Shown here one piece after another: positions 7,345 through 16,112 of a stretch of DNA of 64,000 nucleotides. The number at the start of each line of letters is the position of its first letter. Position 1 is the first letter of the stretch. The notes beneath the pieces were generated by a model, which saw only the letters and a list, made by a program, of their open reading frames with translations, had not been told where the DNA came from and ran no database searches. Made by a program: the position numbers and the translations under genes. The stretch is from Shewanella litoralis (lineage in GTDB: Bacteria; Pseudomonadota; Gammaproteobacteria; Enterobacterales; Shewanellaceae). The stretch spans positions 1 through 64,000 of the forward strand of contig NZ_WSRZ01000021.1 in the NCBI RefSeq assembly GCF_009828585.1. Reading direction: 5' to 3'.

Positions 7345-10194
7345 ATGCGATTAACCCGCAAATCAGACACAGTCGAGACTAAAACAACGTCCGGCTTAGG
7401 TCTTAACCGACGTCAATTCCTCAAGTCTGCCAGTTTGGCGACCGGTGGTATTGCTGCAGCGTCAATGCTTGGTGCAGGCATGATGCGTAAAGCAGAGGCA
7501 AAAGATGTGCCTCACAACGCGCCAACAGAAGTGAAAAGAACGATTTGTTCTCACTGTTCAGTTGGTTGTGGTATTTACGCAGAAGTACAAAATGGGGTGT
7601 GGACAGGGCAAGAGCCTGCGTTCGACCATCCATTTAATCAAGGTGGACACTGTGCTAAAGGTGCAGCATTACGTGAGCATGGCCACGGTGAAAAACGCTT
7701 AAAATACCCAATGAAGCTAGAAGGTGGTAAATGGAAGCGTCTATCATGGGAGCAAGCCATCAATGAAGTAGGCGACAAAATGGAGACGATTCGTCAAGAA
7801 TCTGGTCCTGATTCAGTTTACTTTATGGGTAGCGCTAAATTTTCAAACGAACAATCTTATATGTATCGCAAATTAGCGGCAATGTGGGGCACGAATAATA
7901 TCGACCACTCTGCACGTATTTGTCACTCTACCACGGTAGCCGGTGTTGCAAACACCTGGGGCTACGGTGCGCAAACTAACTCGTTTAATGACATGCGCAA
8001 CTCAAAGTGCATGATGTTTATTGGTTCTAACCCATGTGAAGCTCATCCTGTGGCGATGCAGCACATTTTAATTGGTAAAGAACGCGGTGCCAAAATCATC
8101 GTAGTTGATCCACGCTTTACTCGTACAGCAGCCAAGTCTGATGAATATGTTCATATTCGTCCAGGTACTGACATTCCATTTATTTATGGTCTGTTATGGC
8201 ATATTTTCGAAAACGGCTGGCAAGATGACTCGTTCATTTCTCAACGTGTATACGGCATGGAACGTATTCAAGAAGAAGTGAAAAAGTACACCCCAGAAGA
8301 AGTTGAAAACGTTGCAGGTGTACCAAAAGAGCAAATGTATCGCGTTGCTAAAATGATGGCTGAAACTAAGCCTGGCACCATTGTATGGTGTATGGGTGGT
8401 ACTCAGCATCACATTGGTAATGCTAACACCCGTGCTTACTGTATTTTACAGCTAGCCCTTGGCAACATGGGTATTGAAGGCGGCGGAACAAACATTTTCC
8501 GTGGTCACGATAACGTACAGGGTGCTACAGACTTTGGCTTGTTATTTGATAACTTACCAGGGTACTACGGCTTAACGTCTGGTGCATGGGACCATTGGGC
8601 CAATGTATGGGACTTAGAACCAAGCTGGATTAAAAGTCGTTTCGATCAGGCTCAATACTTAGGGCAAGATCCACAAACCTCGGCAGGTATTCCGTGTTCA
8701 CGTTGGCACGATGGCGTGTTAGAAGACAAAACCAAAATAGCGCAAAAAGACAATATCCGTCTTGCATTCTTCTGGGGTCAGTCTGTTAACACCGAAACTC
8801 GTGGTCGTGAAGTACGAGAAGCGCTCAATAAAATGGATACCGTAGTGGTTGTCGATCCATTCCCAACCATGGCCGGTGTCATGCACGAACGCCAAGATGG
8901 GGTGTATTTACTGCCCGCGTCAACGCAGTTTGAAACCTATGGTTCTGTGTCTGCGTCTAACCGCTCACTTCAGTGGCGCTCACAAGTTATTGAGCCATTA
9001 TTTGAGTCATTACCTGACCACATCATCATGTATAAATTGGCCAAAAAATGGGGCGTGGCAGAGCAATTCTGTAAGCACATTAAGGTCAATGGTGAAGAAC
9101 CATTGATTGAAGACATCACCCGTGAATTTAACACAGGTATGTGGACAATTGGTTACACAGGTCAAAGCCCTGAGCGTTTGAAAATGCACCAAGAAAACTG
9201 GGGTACTTTCGACGTTAACTCACTTGAAGCTCCAGGCGGCCCAGCTAAAGGCGAAACCTATGGTTTACCTTGGCCATGTTGGGGCACACCAGAAAACAAA
9301 CATCCAGGTACACAAATTTTGTATCGTACCGGCCGTGAAGTTAAAGACGGTGGTGGTAACTTCCGCGCGCGTTATGGTGTGGAACATGAAGGCAATAACA
9401 TTCTTGCAGAAGGCTCTTTCTCGAAAGGATCTGAAATTCAAGACGGTTACCCAGAGTTTACTGCCGACATGCTTAAACAGCTTGGCTGGTGGGACGATCT
9501 AACTGCTGAAGAAAAAGTCAAAGCAGAAGGACAAAACTGGAAAACAGATATCTCTGGTGGTATTCAACGTGTGGCAATTAAGCATGGTTGTATTCCTTAC
9601 GGTAACGCTAAAGCGCGTTGTATCGTATGGAACTTCCCTGATGACATTCCATTACACCGTGAACCGCTATACACCCCTCGTCGTGATTTAGTGGCTAAGT
9701 ACCCAACTTACGAAGACCGTATGGTGGCACGTCTACCCACACTTTATAAGACTATTCAAGATAAGGACTTTGCTACGGACTTCCCACTTGCTGTTACAAC
9801 CGGGCGTTTGGTGGAATATGAAGGCGGTGGCGAAGAGTCACGTTCAAACCCATGGCTTGCAGAATTACAGCAAGAAATGTTTATCGAGATCAACCCAGCC
9901 GATGCTGCTGATCGCGGTTTGCGTGATGGTGATGACGTGTTTGTTCACAGTCCAGAAGGGGCAAAAATTACCGTTAAGGCAATGGTGACACCACGTGTTA
10001 TTGCTGGCGAATGTTTTATGCCGTACCACTTTGCGGGTGTATTTGAAGGCAAGAGCCTAGAGAAAAACTACCCAGAAGGCACAGTACCTTATGTAATTGG
10101 CGAATCCGCTAATACCGTAATGACCTATGGCTATGACGTTGTGACTCAGATGCAAGAGACTAAGTCTAGCTTGTGTCAGATCAGCAAAGCCTAA
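7345..10194 (+). CDS. fdhA: Formate dehydrogenase, molybdopterin catalytic subunit
   Basis: The 949-residue catalytic subunit oxidises formate to CO2 at a bis-MGD molybdenum or tungsten centre in the periplasm. It starts with a Tat signal (NRRQFLKSAS, residues 21-30), then a 4Fe-4S site (Cys68, Cys71, Cys75, Cys103). The metal ligand position is Cys193 in RICHSTT, encoded by TGT at 7921-7923; it is not selenocysteine. Molydopterin-binding and C-terminal dinucleotide-binding regions are intact, and length fits the family. The ATG at 7345 is preferred over the GTG at 7342 because AAGGAG (7331-7336) is then 8 bases away. It is followed by fdhB and fdhC. Confidence 0.95.
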   Translation: MRLTRKSDTVETKTTSGLGLNRRQFLKSASLATGGIAAASMLGAGMMRKAEAKDVPHNAPTEVKRTICSHCSVGCGIYAEVQNGVWTGQEPAFDHPFNQGGHCAKGAALREHGHGEKRLKYPMKLEGGKWKRLSWEQAINEVGDKMETIRQESGPDSVYFMGSAKFSNEQSYMYRKLAAMWGTNNIDHSARICHSTTVAGVANTWGYGAQTNSFNDMRNSKCMMFIGSNPCEAHPVAMQHILIGKERGAKIIVVDPRFTRTAAKSDEYVHIRPGTDIPFIYGLLWHIFENGWQDDSFISQRVYGMERIQEEVKKYTPEEVENVAGVPKEQMYRVAKMMAETKPGTIVWCMGGTQHHIGNANTRAYCILQLALGNMGIEGGGTNIFRGHDNVQGATDFGLLFDNLPGYYGLTSGAWDHWANVWDLEPSWIKSRFDQAQYLGQDPQTSAGIPCSRWHDGVLEDKTKIAQKDNIRLAFFWGQSVNTETRGREVREALNKMDTVVVVDPFPTMAGVMHERQDGVYLLPASTQFETYGSVSASNRSLQWRSQVIEPLFESLPDHIIMYKLAKKWGVAEQFCKHIKVNGEEPLIEDITREFNTGMWTIGYTGQSPERLKMHQENWGTFDVNSLEAPGGPAKGETYGLPWPCWGTPENKHPGTQILYRTGREVKDGGGNFRARYGVEHEGNNILAEGSFSKGSEIQDGYPEFTADMLKQLGWWDDLTAEEKVKAEGQNWKTDISGGIQRVAIKHGCIPYGNAKARCIVWNFPDDIPLHREPLYTPRRDLVAKYPTYEDRMVARLPTLYKTIQDKDFATDFPLAVTTGRLVEYEGGGEESRSNPWLAELQQEMFIEINPADAADRGLRDGDDVFVHSPEGAKITVKAMVTPRVIAGECFMPYHFAGVFEGKSLEKNYPEGTVPYVIGESANTVMTYGYDVVTQMQETKSSLCQISKA

Positions 10195-10219
10195 ACACTT
10201 GATGAGGAGATAAGCCATT

Positions 10220-10816
10220 ATGGCAGTCATGAAATTTCTGTGTGACACCAAACGCTGCATCGAGTGTAACGGTTGCGTCACAGCTTGTAAAAACGAGAAC
10301 GACTCTGCTTTAGAGTGGGGTATTCAACGTCGCCGCGTGGTGACATTAAACGATGGTGAACCAGGAGAAGCATCAATATCAGTGGCGTGTATGCACTGTA
10401 CCGACGCACCTTGTATGGCAGTATGCCCTGCAGACTGTTTCTACCGTACCGAAGACGGCATTGTGTTACACAACAAAGATACCTGTATCGGTTGTGGATA
10501 CTGTTTCTATGCCTGTCCGTTTGGTGCACCGCAGTTCCCTAAAAAGACTGCATTTGGTAGCCGTGGCAAAATGGACAAATGTACATTCTGTGCGGGTGGC
10601 CCTGAAGAAGATCATTCTGAAGCAGAGCGCCTAAAATACGGTTCAAACCGTATCGCAGAAGGTAAATTGCCTATGTGTGCCGAGTTGTGTTCAACCAAAG
10701 CGTTACTCGCGGGCGATGCAGGCATAGTGTCTGACATTTACCGCCAACGTATGGCAACACGCGGTAATCCAAATGTGATTTGGGGCTACAACCCTAAAAC
10801 CGGCGAAATGATCTAA
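10220..10816 (+). CDS. fdhB: Formate dehydrogenase, iron-sulfur subunit
   Basis: A 198-residue electron-transfer subunit that carries electrons from FdhA to the cytochrome b subunit. Four cysteine groups for four 4Fe-4S clusters are visible: CDTKRCIECNGCVTAC near the start, CMHCTDAPCMAVCP, CIGCGYCFYACP, and a split group with CTFC and CAELC. It lacks its own signal peptide, so it is expected to be exported through Tat together with FdhA. A GAGGAG ribosome site lies 10 bases before the ATG. No C-terminal membrane anchor is seen, unlike E. coli FdnH. Confidence 0.94.
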   Translation: MAVMKFLCDTKRCIECNGCVTACKNENDSALEWGIQRRRVVTLNDGEPGEASISVACMHCTDAPCMAVCPADCFYRTEDGIVLHNKDTCIGCGYCFYACPFGAPQFPKKTAFGSRGKMDKCTFCAGGPEEDHSEAERLKYGSNRIAEGKLPMCAELCSTKALLAGDAGIVSDIYRQRMATRGNPNVIWGYNPKTGEMI

Positions 10817-10863
10817 CCAGAGCATGTGCTGCGATTAAGTTCGCAGCCATATAAGGAGTGACA

Positions 10864-11880
10864 ATGTTAACTTTAACGTTAAACAAATCACTGCGCAGGA
10901 TGTTTGCTCTGTTGGTTCTGTGTATGGGATTGGGGTTGGTTACATCACCGGTGTATGCCGCTGATGAACAATCTAGCCAGCAACAAGCAAAGTCTAAAAC
11001 CAGCGATGCAGATCTCTGGCGCGCAGTTAAAGCCGGCGAACCGGGATACAGTACAGACAAAGGCTTAGATGCTGATGTACTTATCAATGTCGCAGGTAAC
11101 GACGGCAAGGTACTGCGAAATACTTACCTAAAGCCCGCAATTGGTTTAGCAGTTGTCGGTGTTTTTGCAGCCTTTTTAGTGTTTTACTTAGTCAATGGTC
11201 CATCTAAACTGAGTAAAGGCTTTTCAGGCAAAATGGTACTTCGTTGGAGTAAAAGCGATCTGTGGTTACATTGGATTATGGCGATATCTTGCCTAACGCT
11301 AATGGTAACGGGGATCGTCATTATGCTCGGGCGGCATTTTCTTGCACCTTACGTGGGTGAGGGAATATGGGCCGGTATCATCGCATTTAGTAAGTTTACT
11401 CACGACTGGTCGGGACCCATTTTTATGGTGTCTTGGCTATTATGTGTAATCAAGTGGATGCCGTTACAAACCTTTAAAATGTACGATTTAAAATGGTTTT
11501 TAGTGGTAGGTGGCTACATTAACTTTGGCCCGTTTAAAGGCAAACACCCAGACAGTGGGTTTGCCAACGCGGGTGAAAAAATGTGGTTTTGGACCTTAGC
11601 TATTTTTGGTCTAAGCATCAGTGCTACAGGGGTTATGCTTGTGTTCCCTACACTTGATTTACCCCGTGAGCTGTCGATGATTGCCTTACTTATTCACGGT
11701 GTTAGCGCGACGATTTTAATCGCGTTTACCATTGTGCATATTTGGATGGCAACCGTACTCAGCGAGGGCGGTATGGAGTGCATGGTATCGGGCTATTGTG
11801 ACGAAAACTGGGCTTCGCAGCACCACAATGTGTGGTACGACGAAATCAAAGCTGATGGCACGTTAAAATACAAAGAGTAA
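10864..11880 (+). CDS. fdhC: Formate dehydrogenase, cytochrome b subunit
   Basis: A 338-residue membrane subunit of the gamma (cytochrome b556) type that binds two b hemes and hands electrons to the quinone pool. An N-terminal signal peptide ending SPVYA is followed by a soluble segment of about 60 residues and then five hydrophobic spans, the first near residues 90-110. Candidate heme ligands are histidines in LWLHWIMA, KFTHDWSG, LIHGVSA and IVHIWMA. The ATG at 10864 has AAGGAG at 10853-10858; a GTG at 10858 would overlap that site. It ends the operon, with a strong terminator 43 bases later. Confidence 0.93.
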   Translation: MLTLTLNKSLRRMFALLVLCMGLGLVTSPVYAADEQSSQQQAKSKTSDADLWRAVKAGEPGYSTDKGLDADVLINVAGNDGKVLRNTYLKPAIGLAVVGVFAAFLVFYLVNGPSKLSKGFSGKMVLRWSKSDLWLHWIMAISCLTLMVTGIVIMLGRHFLAPYVGEGIWAGIIAFSKFTHDWSGPIFMVSWLLCVIKWMPLQTFKMYDLKWFLVVGGYINFGPFKGKHPDSGFANAGEKMWFWTLAIFGLSISATGVMLVFPTLDLPRELSMIALLIHGVSATILIAFTIVHIWMATVLSEGGMECMVSGYCDENWASQHHNVWYDEIKADGTLKYKE

Positions 11881-11922
11881 CCCTATAAAGTAAGTGTTAA
11901 CACACGTGTTTATAGTAGAGAT

Positions 11923-11959
11923 AAAACACCTTGTTAGGTAACTGACAAGGTGTTTTTTA
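11923..11959 (+). terminator. Rho-independent terminator after fdhC
   Basis: A 12-bp perfect stem (AAAACACCTTGT at 11923-11934 with ACAAGGTGTTTT at 11945-11956), a 10-base loop and a T-run that continues to 11958. It closes the fdh operon. Confidence 0.9.
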
Positions 11960-12156
11960 TTGGCTTTTTGGTTTTAGCAGATTGCTGTATGTTTAGTTTA
12001 GGTGCGTGATAAATATGAACCCAATATTGTCATGACCCAAGGCTATCCTCATGATCAGAGAAAGAGGGTATGCTATTAAATATCCTGAAAATGGCTTGAT
12101 TAGCCCCCTACGCGACAGTTTTTTTGCTAAAACATCTATAATTAAAAGAGGCAGTA

Positions 12157-12390
12157 ATGGCAACCCCACAAAATGATAAAATACCCGTTGATGAAAATGT
12201 AGATGATAGTGCTGCTTATGAAATGTCACAACGAGGTAGTCAGATTGATGATCCTTTAGAGGCGATTAAAGCAATGCGTTTAGACCAATTGTCTGTTTGC
12301 CGCCTCAAAACTGAGCAAGAAATGCAAGCAATGGTGAGTAAAGCAACAAATACTAAAGCAGCCAGTCATAACGCGAAAACAGATGATTAA
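12157..12390 (+). CDS. Small hypothetical protein
   Basis: A 77-residue hydrophilic, acidic-to-neutral protein that I do not recognise. GAGGCA lies 6-11 bases before the ATG, which supports it being real. There is no signal peptide, membrane segment or obvious motif; the centre (DDPLEAIKAMRLDQLSVCRL) could form an amphipathic helix. It lies between the fdh terminator and the EcsC-family gene, with 73 bases to the latter, so they may be co-transcribed. Coding status is moderately likely, as codon use is similar to the neighbours. Confidence 0.55.
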   Translation: MATPQNDKIPVDENVDDSAAYEMSQRGSQIDDPLEAIKAMRLDQLSVCRLKTEQEMQAMVSKATNTKAASHNAKTDD

Positions 12391-12463
12391 GTTCGGTCTT
12401 ATTGTAAATCTAAAAATTCACTCTTTTATCTCGTTGTTACTACACCAGTAAGGGGGAGAGTAG

Positions 12464-13258
12464 TTGAACATTTCAGAATCGCATCAAAAAGAACTTGTGA
12501 TAGCCAAGTCATTATTAGAAAACCCTGGTTTGGCGGTCAAAATAACGAACTTTATCGGTACGCCAATTGAAAAAGGATTGGCGCTGCTGCCTGCTAACTG
12601 GAATAAAAATATCGCCAAAGTCACTGAAAAGTCGTTAATGAAAGCCTCTGAAGCGGCTATTTTTACGATGAAAGACAGTCCAGGTGAAGCGTCATCTAAT
12701 CGCTGGCATAAATTAGGTGTAGCTGTAAGCGGTGGCGTGGGTGGTTTTTTTGGGTTAGCTGCAATAGCAGTTGAACTGCCAGTTTCTACATCGATTATGT
12801 TGCGATCTATTGCCGATATTGCTCGCAGTGAAGGAGAATTAATTACCTCCCCCGACACGAAAATGGCCTGTTTAGAAGTATTTGCTCTAGGTGGAGCCAG
12901 TGATTTAGACGATAGCAGTGAATCAGGTTATTTTGCCGTAAGAGCGGCTCTGGCTAAATCGGTGTCAGAAGCGGCTGAGTTTATGGTTAAAAAAGGCATA
13001 ACTGACGAAGCCGCCCCGCTTTTGGTTAAGCTCATCAGTAATATTGCTGAAAAGTTTGGCGTACAAGTTACCCAAAAAGCCGCAGCTCAAGCCATACCCG
13101 CTATTGGCGCTGCTGGTGGAGCTATTATTAACACTTTATTTATTGACCACTTTCAAGACATGGCCAGAGGTCATTTTATTGTTCGAAAACTAGAGCGACT
13201 GTATGGTTATGATACAGTCAAGAATGCCTATAACTTGCTGCCTAATAGCACGCATTAA
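12464..13258 (+). CDS. EcsC-family protein
   Basis: A 264-residue protein resembling the EcsC family, named after a gene of a Bacillus ABC-transporter operon whose biochemical role is unclear. The family pattern is seen in GGVGGFFGLAAIAVELPVST (glycine-rich hydrophobic segment near residue 90) and in a second hydrophobic segment near 205 (AIPAIGAAGGAIINTLFI), with DHFQDMARGHFIVRKLERLYG at the C-terminus. The start is a TTG at 12464, chosen because a strong AGGGGGAG site lies just 5-6 bases before it and no ATG fits. No ABC transporter is adjacent, so the context does not clarify its role. Confidence 0.78.
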   Translation: MNISESHQKELVIAKSLLENPGLAVKITNFIGTPIEKGLALLPANWNKNIAKVTEKSLMKASEAAIFTMKDSPGEASSNRWHKLGVAVSGGVGGFFGLAAIAVELPVSTSIMLRSIADIARSEGELITSPDTKMACLEVFALGGASDLDDSSESGYFAVRAALAKSVSEAAEFMVKKGITDEAAPLLVKLISNIAEKFGVQVTQKAAAQAIPAIGAAGGAIINTLFIDHFQDMARGHFIVRKLERLYGYDTVKNAYNLLPNSTH

Positions 13259-13365
13259 TAACCGCCATCGAATCTCGCTTTAGCATTAACGCCAATCAAT
13301 CAACAAGGTAAGGTATTTTAAACAAGGGGCACCAGGGCAGATTTATTGCAGAAAAGGATAGCAAC

Positions 13366-14250
13366 ATGACACAAAATGGACCATCTCAACCTACTGGCAA
13401 CGCGGTTAAACGTGAAGCTCGGGAGCAAGAAACAACCGCATCAGAAATCGCTTTAACAGGCTCAGAGCGTGAAGCCGTGGCTGAAAATAGCAGTCTTTCG
13501 TCGCTAACGGTTTACTCAATCATCATGCGCGAAGGGCAGGAAGAATTAGAGCGGCCGATGTTGTCTTTATGGTGGTCAGGTATTGCTGCCGGTATCGGTA
13601 TTTCATCTTCGGTATTAGCAGAAGCAGTTATTCGTAGCAATCTTGGTAGCGATCATCCTTATTTATCGTTGATTGAAAGTCTGGGTTATACCTTTGGTTT
13701 TGTTTTGGTGATTTTAGCCAGGCTGCAATTATTTACCGAAAATACCATTACTGTGATTTTACCGTTATTGGCAAACCCTTCTAAGCAAAGCCTAGCGTGC
13801 ACTGCGCGTTTATGGACTGTGGTACTTGGGGCTAATTTTGTTGGCACATTTTTTATTGCTGCTATGGTGGTGCATGGTGGAATATTAACCGAAGATATCT
13901 TTAGCGCCATATTACAGATATCGCGACATGTGGCAGAGTTAACGCCATCTGAATCGTTATTGCGTGGGATTCCGGCTGGATTTTTTATTGCGGCTTTGGT
14001 GTGGATGCTACCGTCTGCAAAAGGGTCTGAGTTACTGGTGATAATCATGTTTACCTGGTTAATTGCCGCAGGCGAGTTTACTCATGTTATTGCCGGTTCA
14101 AATGAAATATTTACTTTAGTGCTCAATGGCGAGTTAAGTTTTTTCACAGCATGGTCTCATCATATTGGCCCTACGTTATTGGGTAACATTATTGGCGGTA
14201 CCGGCTTATTTGCAATGTTAGCTTATGGCCAAGTTCGCCAAGAAATGTAG
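13366..14250 (+). CDS. Formate/nitrite transporter family protein (YfdC-like)
   Basis: A 294-residue inner-membrane protein of the FocA/NirC (FNT) superfamily, closest in feel to E. coli YfdC. A hydrophilic N-terminal tail of about 65 residues precedes six hydrophobic segments; SLWWSGIAAGIGISSSVLAE marks the first. GANFVGTF and the paired GEFTHVIAGSNEIF segment match FNT pore signatures. Members conduct small monovalent anions such as formate, but YfdC-type specificity is not established. Its closeness to the formate dehydrogenase operon is suggestive; a terminator and two genes separate them. Confidence 0.83.
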   Translation: MTQNGPSQPTGNAVKREAREQETTASEIALTGSEREAVAENSSLSSLTVYSIIMREGQEELERPMLSLWWSGIAAGIGISSSVLAEAVIRSNLGSDHPYLSLIESLGYTFGFVLVILARLQLFTENTITVILPLLANPSKQSLACTARLWTVVLGANFVGTFFIAAMVVHGGILTEDIFSAILQISRHVAELTPSESLLRGIPAGFFIAALVWMLPSAKGSELLVIIMFTWLIAAGEFTHVIAGSNEIFTLVLNGELSFFTAWSHHIGPTLLGNIIGGTGLFAMLAYGQVRQEM

Positions 14251-14342
14251 TTCAACAGATGAATAAAACGATGTTGTATTAGATGTAAGTGGCTGCTACT
14301 TTAAGTTTTTATTGATGTATGATTTTTTTGAGTGAGATAAAG

Positions 14343-15335
14343 ATGAAGCGTTTGTATTTAGTATTATTGAGCCTATTTACGGTGTTAGCACCTGTATTTG
14401 CTGCAGAGCCCGTTAAATATAATAAAGAGTTGGACGGGTTTGACTATCCATTTGAAGTGCAGACGTTTAGTTTTAACTCACAAAGCAAAGATTTAGCGAT
14501 GCGCTATATGGATGTGGGCGCTAAAGACGCAAAGAAAGTGATCGTGCTGTTACACGGCAAGAACTTCTCCGGCTATTACTGGGAGCAGGTTGCAAACGAT
14601 CTATTAGCTAAAGGTTATAGAGTTATTATCCCTGATCAAATTGGCTTTGGTAAATCAACCAAGCCGGAGTTTTATCAATACAGTTTTGGCCAGTTAGCCT
14701 TAAATACTAAATCGTTATTAGACAGCTTACACATCAACAAGTTTGATCTTGTGGGTCATTCTATGGGCGGCATGTTAGCGACAACATTTGCAGTTAATTA
14801 CCCAGGCGTAATTAATAAGCTCATATTGATAAACCCCATTGGCTTAGAAGATTACAGTCGCTATGTGCAATTTAAAGACGTTAACTTTTTCTATAAAAAT
14901 GAGCTAGCCTCTAGTGTCGATAAGGCAAGAAACTATCAAAAAGCCAATTATTACGATGGTAAATGGTCTGATGAATACGAGAAATTATTACTACCCATGC
15001 AAGGGATGTTGGCAGGTGAAGATTGGCCTATCGTTGCTTGGAATAACGCATTAACTTATGGGCCAATATTCTCAGAAAACGTTGTCGATAGATTTTCGCA
15101 AATAACCAGTGAAACGGTATTAATTATCGGTACCCGAGACCAAACTGGCCCTGGTCGCGGTTGGTTAAAAGAAGGCGTAACCAGAACCTTAGGTGACTAC
15201 AAAAAGCTTGGTGTTAATGCGCATCAGTTAATTAAAGGCTCGACATTAATTGAGCTTGAAGGATTAGGTCACATGCCGCAAGTTGAAAACTACGAAGTGT
15301 TTATAAAGGCATTTAATCAAGCACTGGGTCAATAA
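14343..15335 (+). CDS. Exported alpha/beta hydrolase
   Basis: A 330-residue secreted or periplasmic alpha/beta-fold hydrolase. The signal peptide MKRLYLVLLSLFTVLAPVFA ends at residue 20; the ATG at 14343 is preferred over one at 14319, which would bury the signal. The oxyanion-hole motif LLHGKNFSG (residues 69-77), nucleophile Ser140 in GHSMGG, an acid candidate in GTRDQTG and the C-terminal His in GLGHMPQVEN make a full triad. The substrate is unknown; the sequence resembles esterases and haloalkane-dehalogenase-like members. It is transcribed alone. Confidence 0.85.
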   Translation: MKRLYLVLLSLFTVLAPVFAAEPVKYNKELDGFDYPFEVQTFSFNSQSKDLAMRYMDVGAKDAKKVIVLLHGKNFSGYYWEQVANDLLAKGYRVIIPDQIGFGKSTKPEFYQYSFGQLALNTKSLLDSLHINKFDLVGHSMGGMLATTFAVNYPGVINKLILINPIGLEDYSRYVQFKDVNFFYKNELASSVDKARNYQKANYYDGKWSDEYEKLLLPMQGMLAGEDWPIVAWNNALTYGPIFSENVVDRFSQITSETVLIIGTRDQTGPGRGWLKEGVTRTLGDYKKLGVNAHQLIKGSTLIELEGLGHMPQVENYEVFIKAFNQALGQ

Positions 15336-15374
15336 TATAGCTGACCAGTTTTACTAAAAACGACCAATTCTCCC

Positions 15375-15396
15375 CCCCGAACCTCACTGTTTGGGG
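15375..15396 (+). terminator. Weak hairpin after the hydrolase gene
   Basis: CCCCGAAC (15375-15382) pairs with GTTTGGGG (15389-15396), allowing one G-U, with a 6-base loop. No clear T-run follows, so termination is doubtful. The left arm lies within a run of seven Cs. Confidence 0.35.
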
Positions 15397-15556
15397 TATT
15401 TATCGTAAAAAGGTCATGTTAATAGCCATAATTTCAGCATAGTTATTTTTTATTACGCGGGGTTAATTATTACTGGTACATTTGCTGTTAAGCCTGGTCA
15501 CATTATTAATGTGATTGGCATTACATAGTGGGTTGTTAGGTCAAATAGAGGGCATT

Positions 15557-16000
15557 ATGACTTACCAGTTTGTTGAAGGTACGGTAGACGATATTGTCGC
15601 GGTACTTGCATTAGTACCTGAGTTTGACAATAGCATCACGGCAACCACAATCGCCGAGCGTCTTGCGGGTAAAAGTGCGTTAATTTTATTGGCTAAGTAC
15701 GATACAGCGCCCATTGCCTTTAAAGTGGGTTACTCGCTCAATCATGATGAGTTTTACAGCTGGCTTGGCGGAGTTGCACCACAGCACCGAGAAATGAAAG
15801 TCGCCTCTCAATTATGCCAGTTGCAAGAGTCATGGGCAGTTGCGCAAGGATTTAAAACGATTAAGGTTAAGTCCATGAATCAGTTTCCCAACATGTTACA
15901 TATGCTTATTGCCAGTGGTTATCATATCTGTGGTTATGACAATAATGGTGCAACCACGAACAGCAAAATCGCCTTTATAAAAAGCATCACACAGGCATAA
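15557..16000 (+). CDS. GNAT-family N-acetyltransferase
   Basis: A 147-residue protein with the GNAT fold pattern: EGTVDDIVAVLALVPEFDN at the N-terminus, then a central beta strand ending in WLGGVAPQHREMKVASQLC, where Q-H-R-x-x-K-V-A-S-Q forms the acetyl-CoA pyrophosphate loop (a variant of Q/RxxGxG/A). The C-terminal half has the usual beta-alpha pair (FKTIKVKSMNQFPNMLHMLIASGY). The acceptor substrate is unknown. The ATG at 15557 follows GAGGG; an in-frame upstream start at 15515 has no ribosome site. Confidence 0.82.
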   Translation: MTYQFVEGTVDDIVAVLALVPEFDNSITATTIAERLAGKSALILLAKYDTAPIAFKVGYSLNHDEFYSWLGGVAPQHREMKVASQLCQLQESWAVAQGFKTIKVKSMNQFPNMLHMLIASGYHICGYDNNGATTNSKIAFIKSITQA

Positions 16001-16112
16001 GATTAATCCCTCAATGGTATGACTTCTGTGCATGTTGATATTTAATACTGCTCGGTTTTAACGTGCTCATGTAGAATGCCGTTATTGCGTTTTTCATCTT
16101 TAGGTTTTTTCT

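Noticed and set aside
7921-7923. Possible selenocysteine codon in fdhA
   Set aside because: The metal-ligand codon is TGT (Cys), and no in-frame TGA or SECIS-like hairpin is seen.
10794-11108. 104-codon minus-strand frame at the fdhB-fdhC junction
   Set aside because: Antisense to two conserved subunits; no independent support.
11993-12229. 78-codon minus-strand frame in the gap after fdhC
   Set aside because: Overlaps the small plus-strand gene, has no ribosome site, and its sequence looks random.
12484-12858. 124-codon minus-strand frame opposite the EcsC-family gene
   Set aside because: Antisense shadow; composition and lack of a start signal do not support coding.
15372-15378. Run of seven Cs as a phase-variable tract
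   Set aside because: Lies between genes, not in a coding region or clear promoter spacer, so there is no reason to call phase variation.
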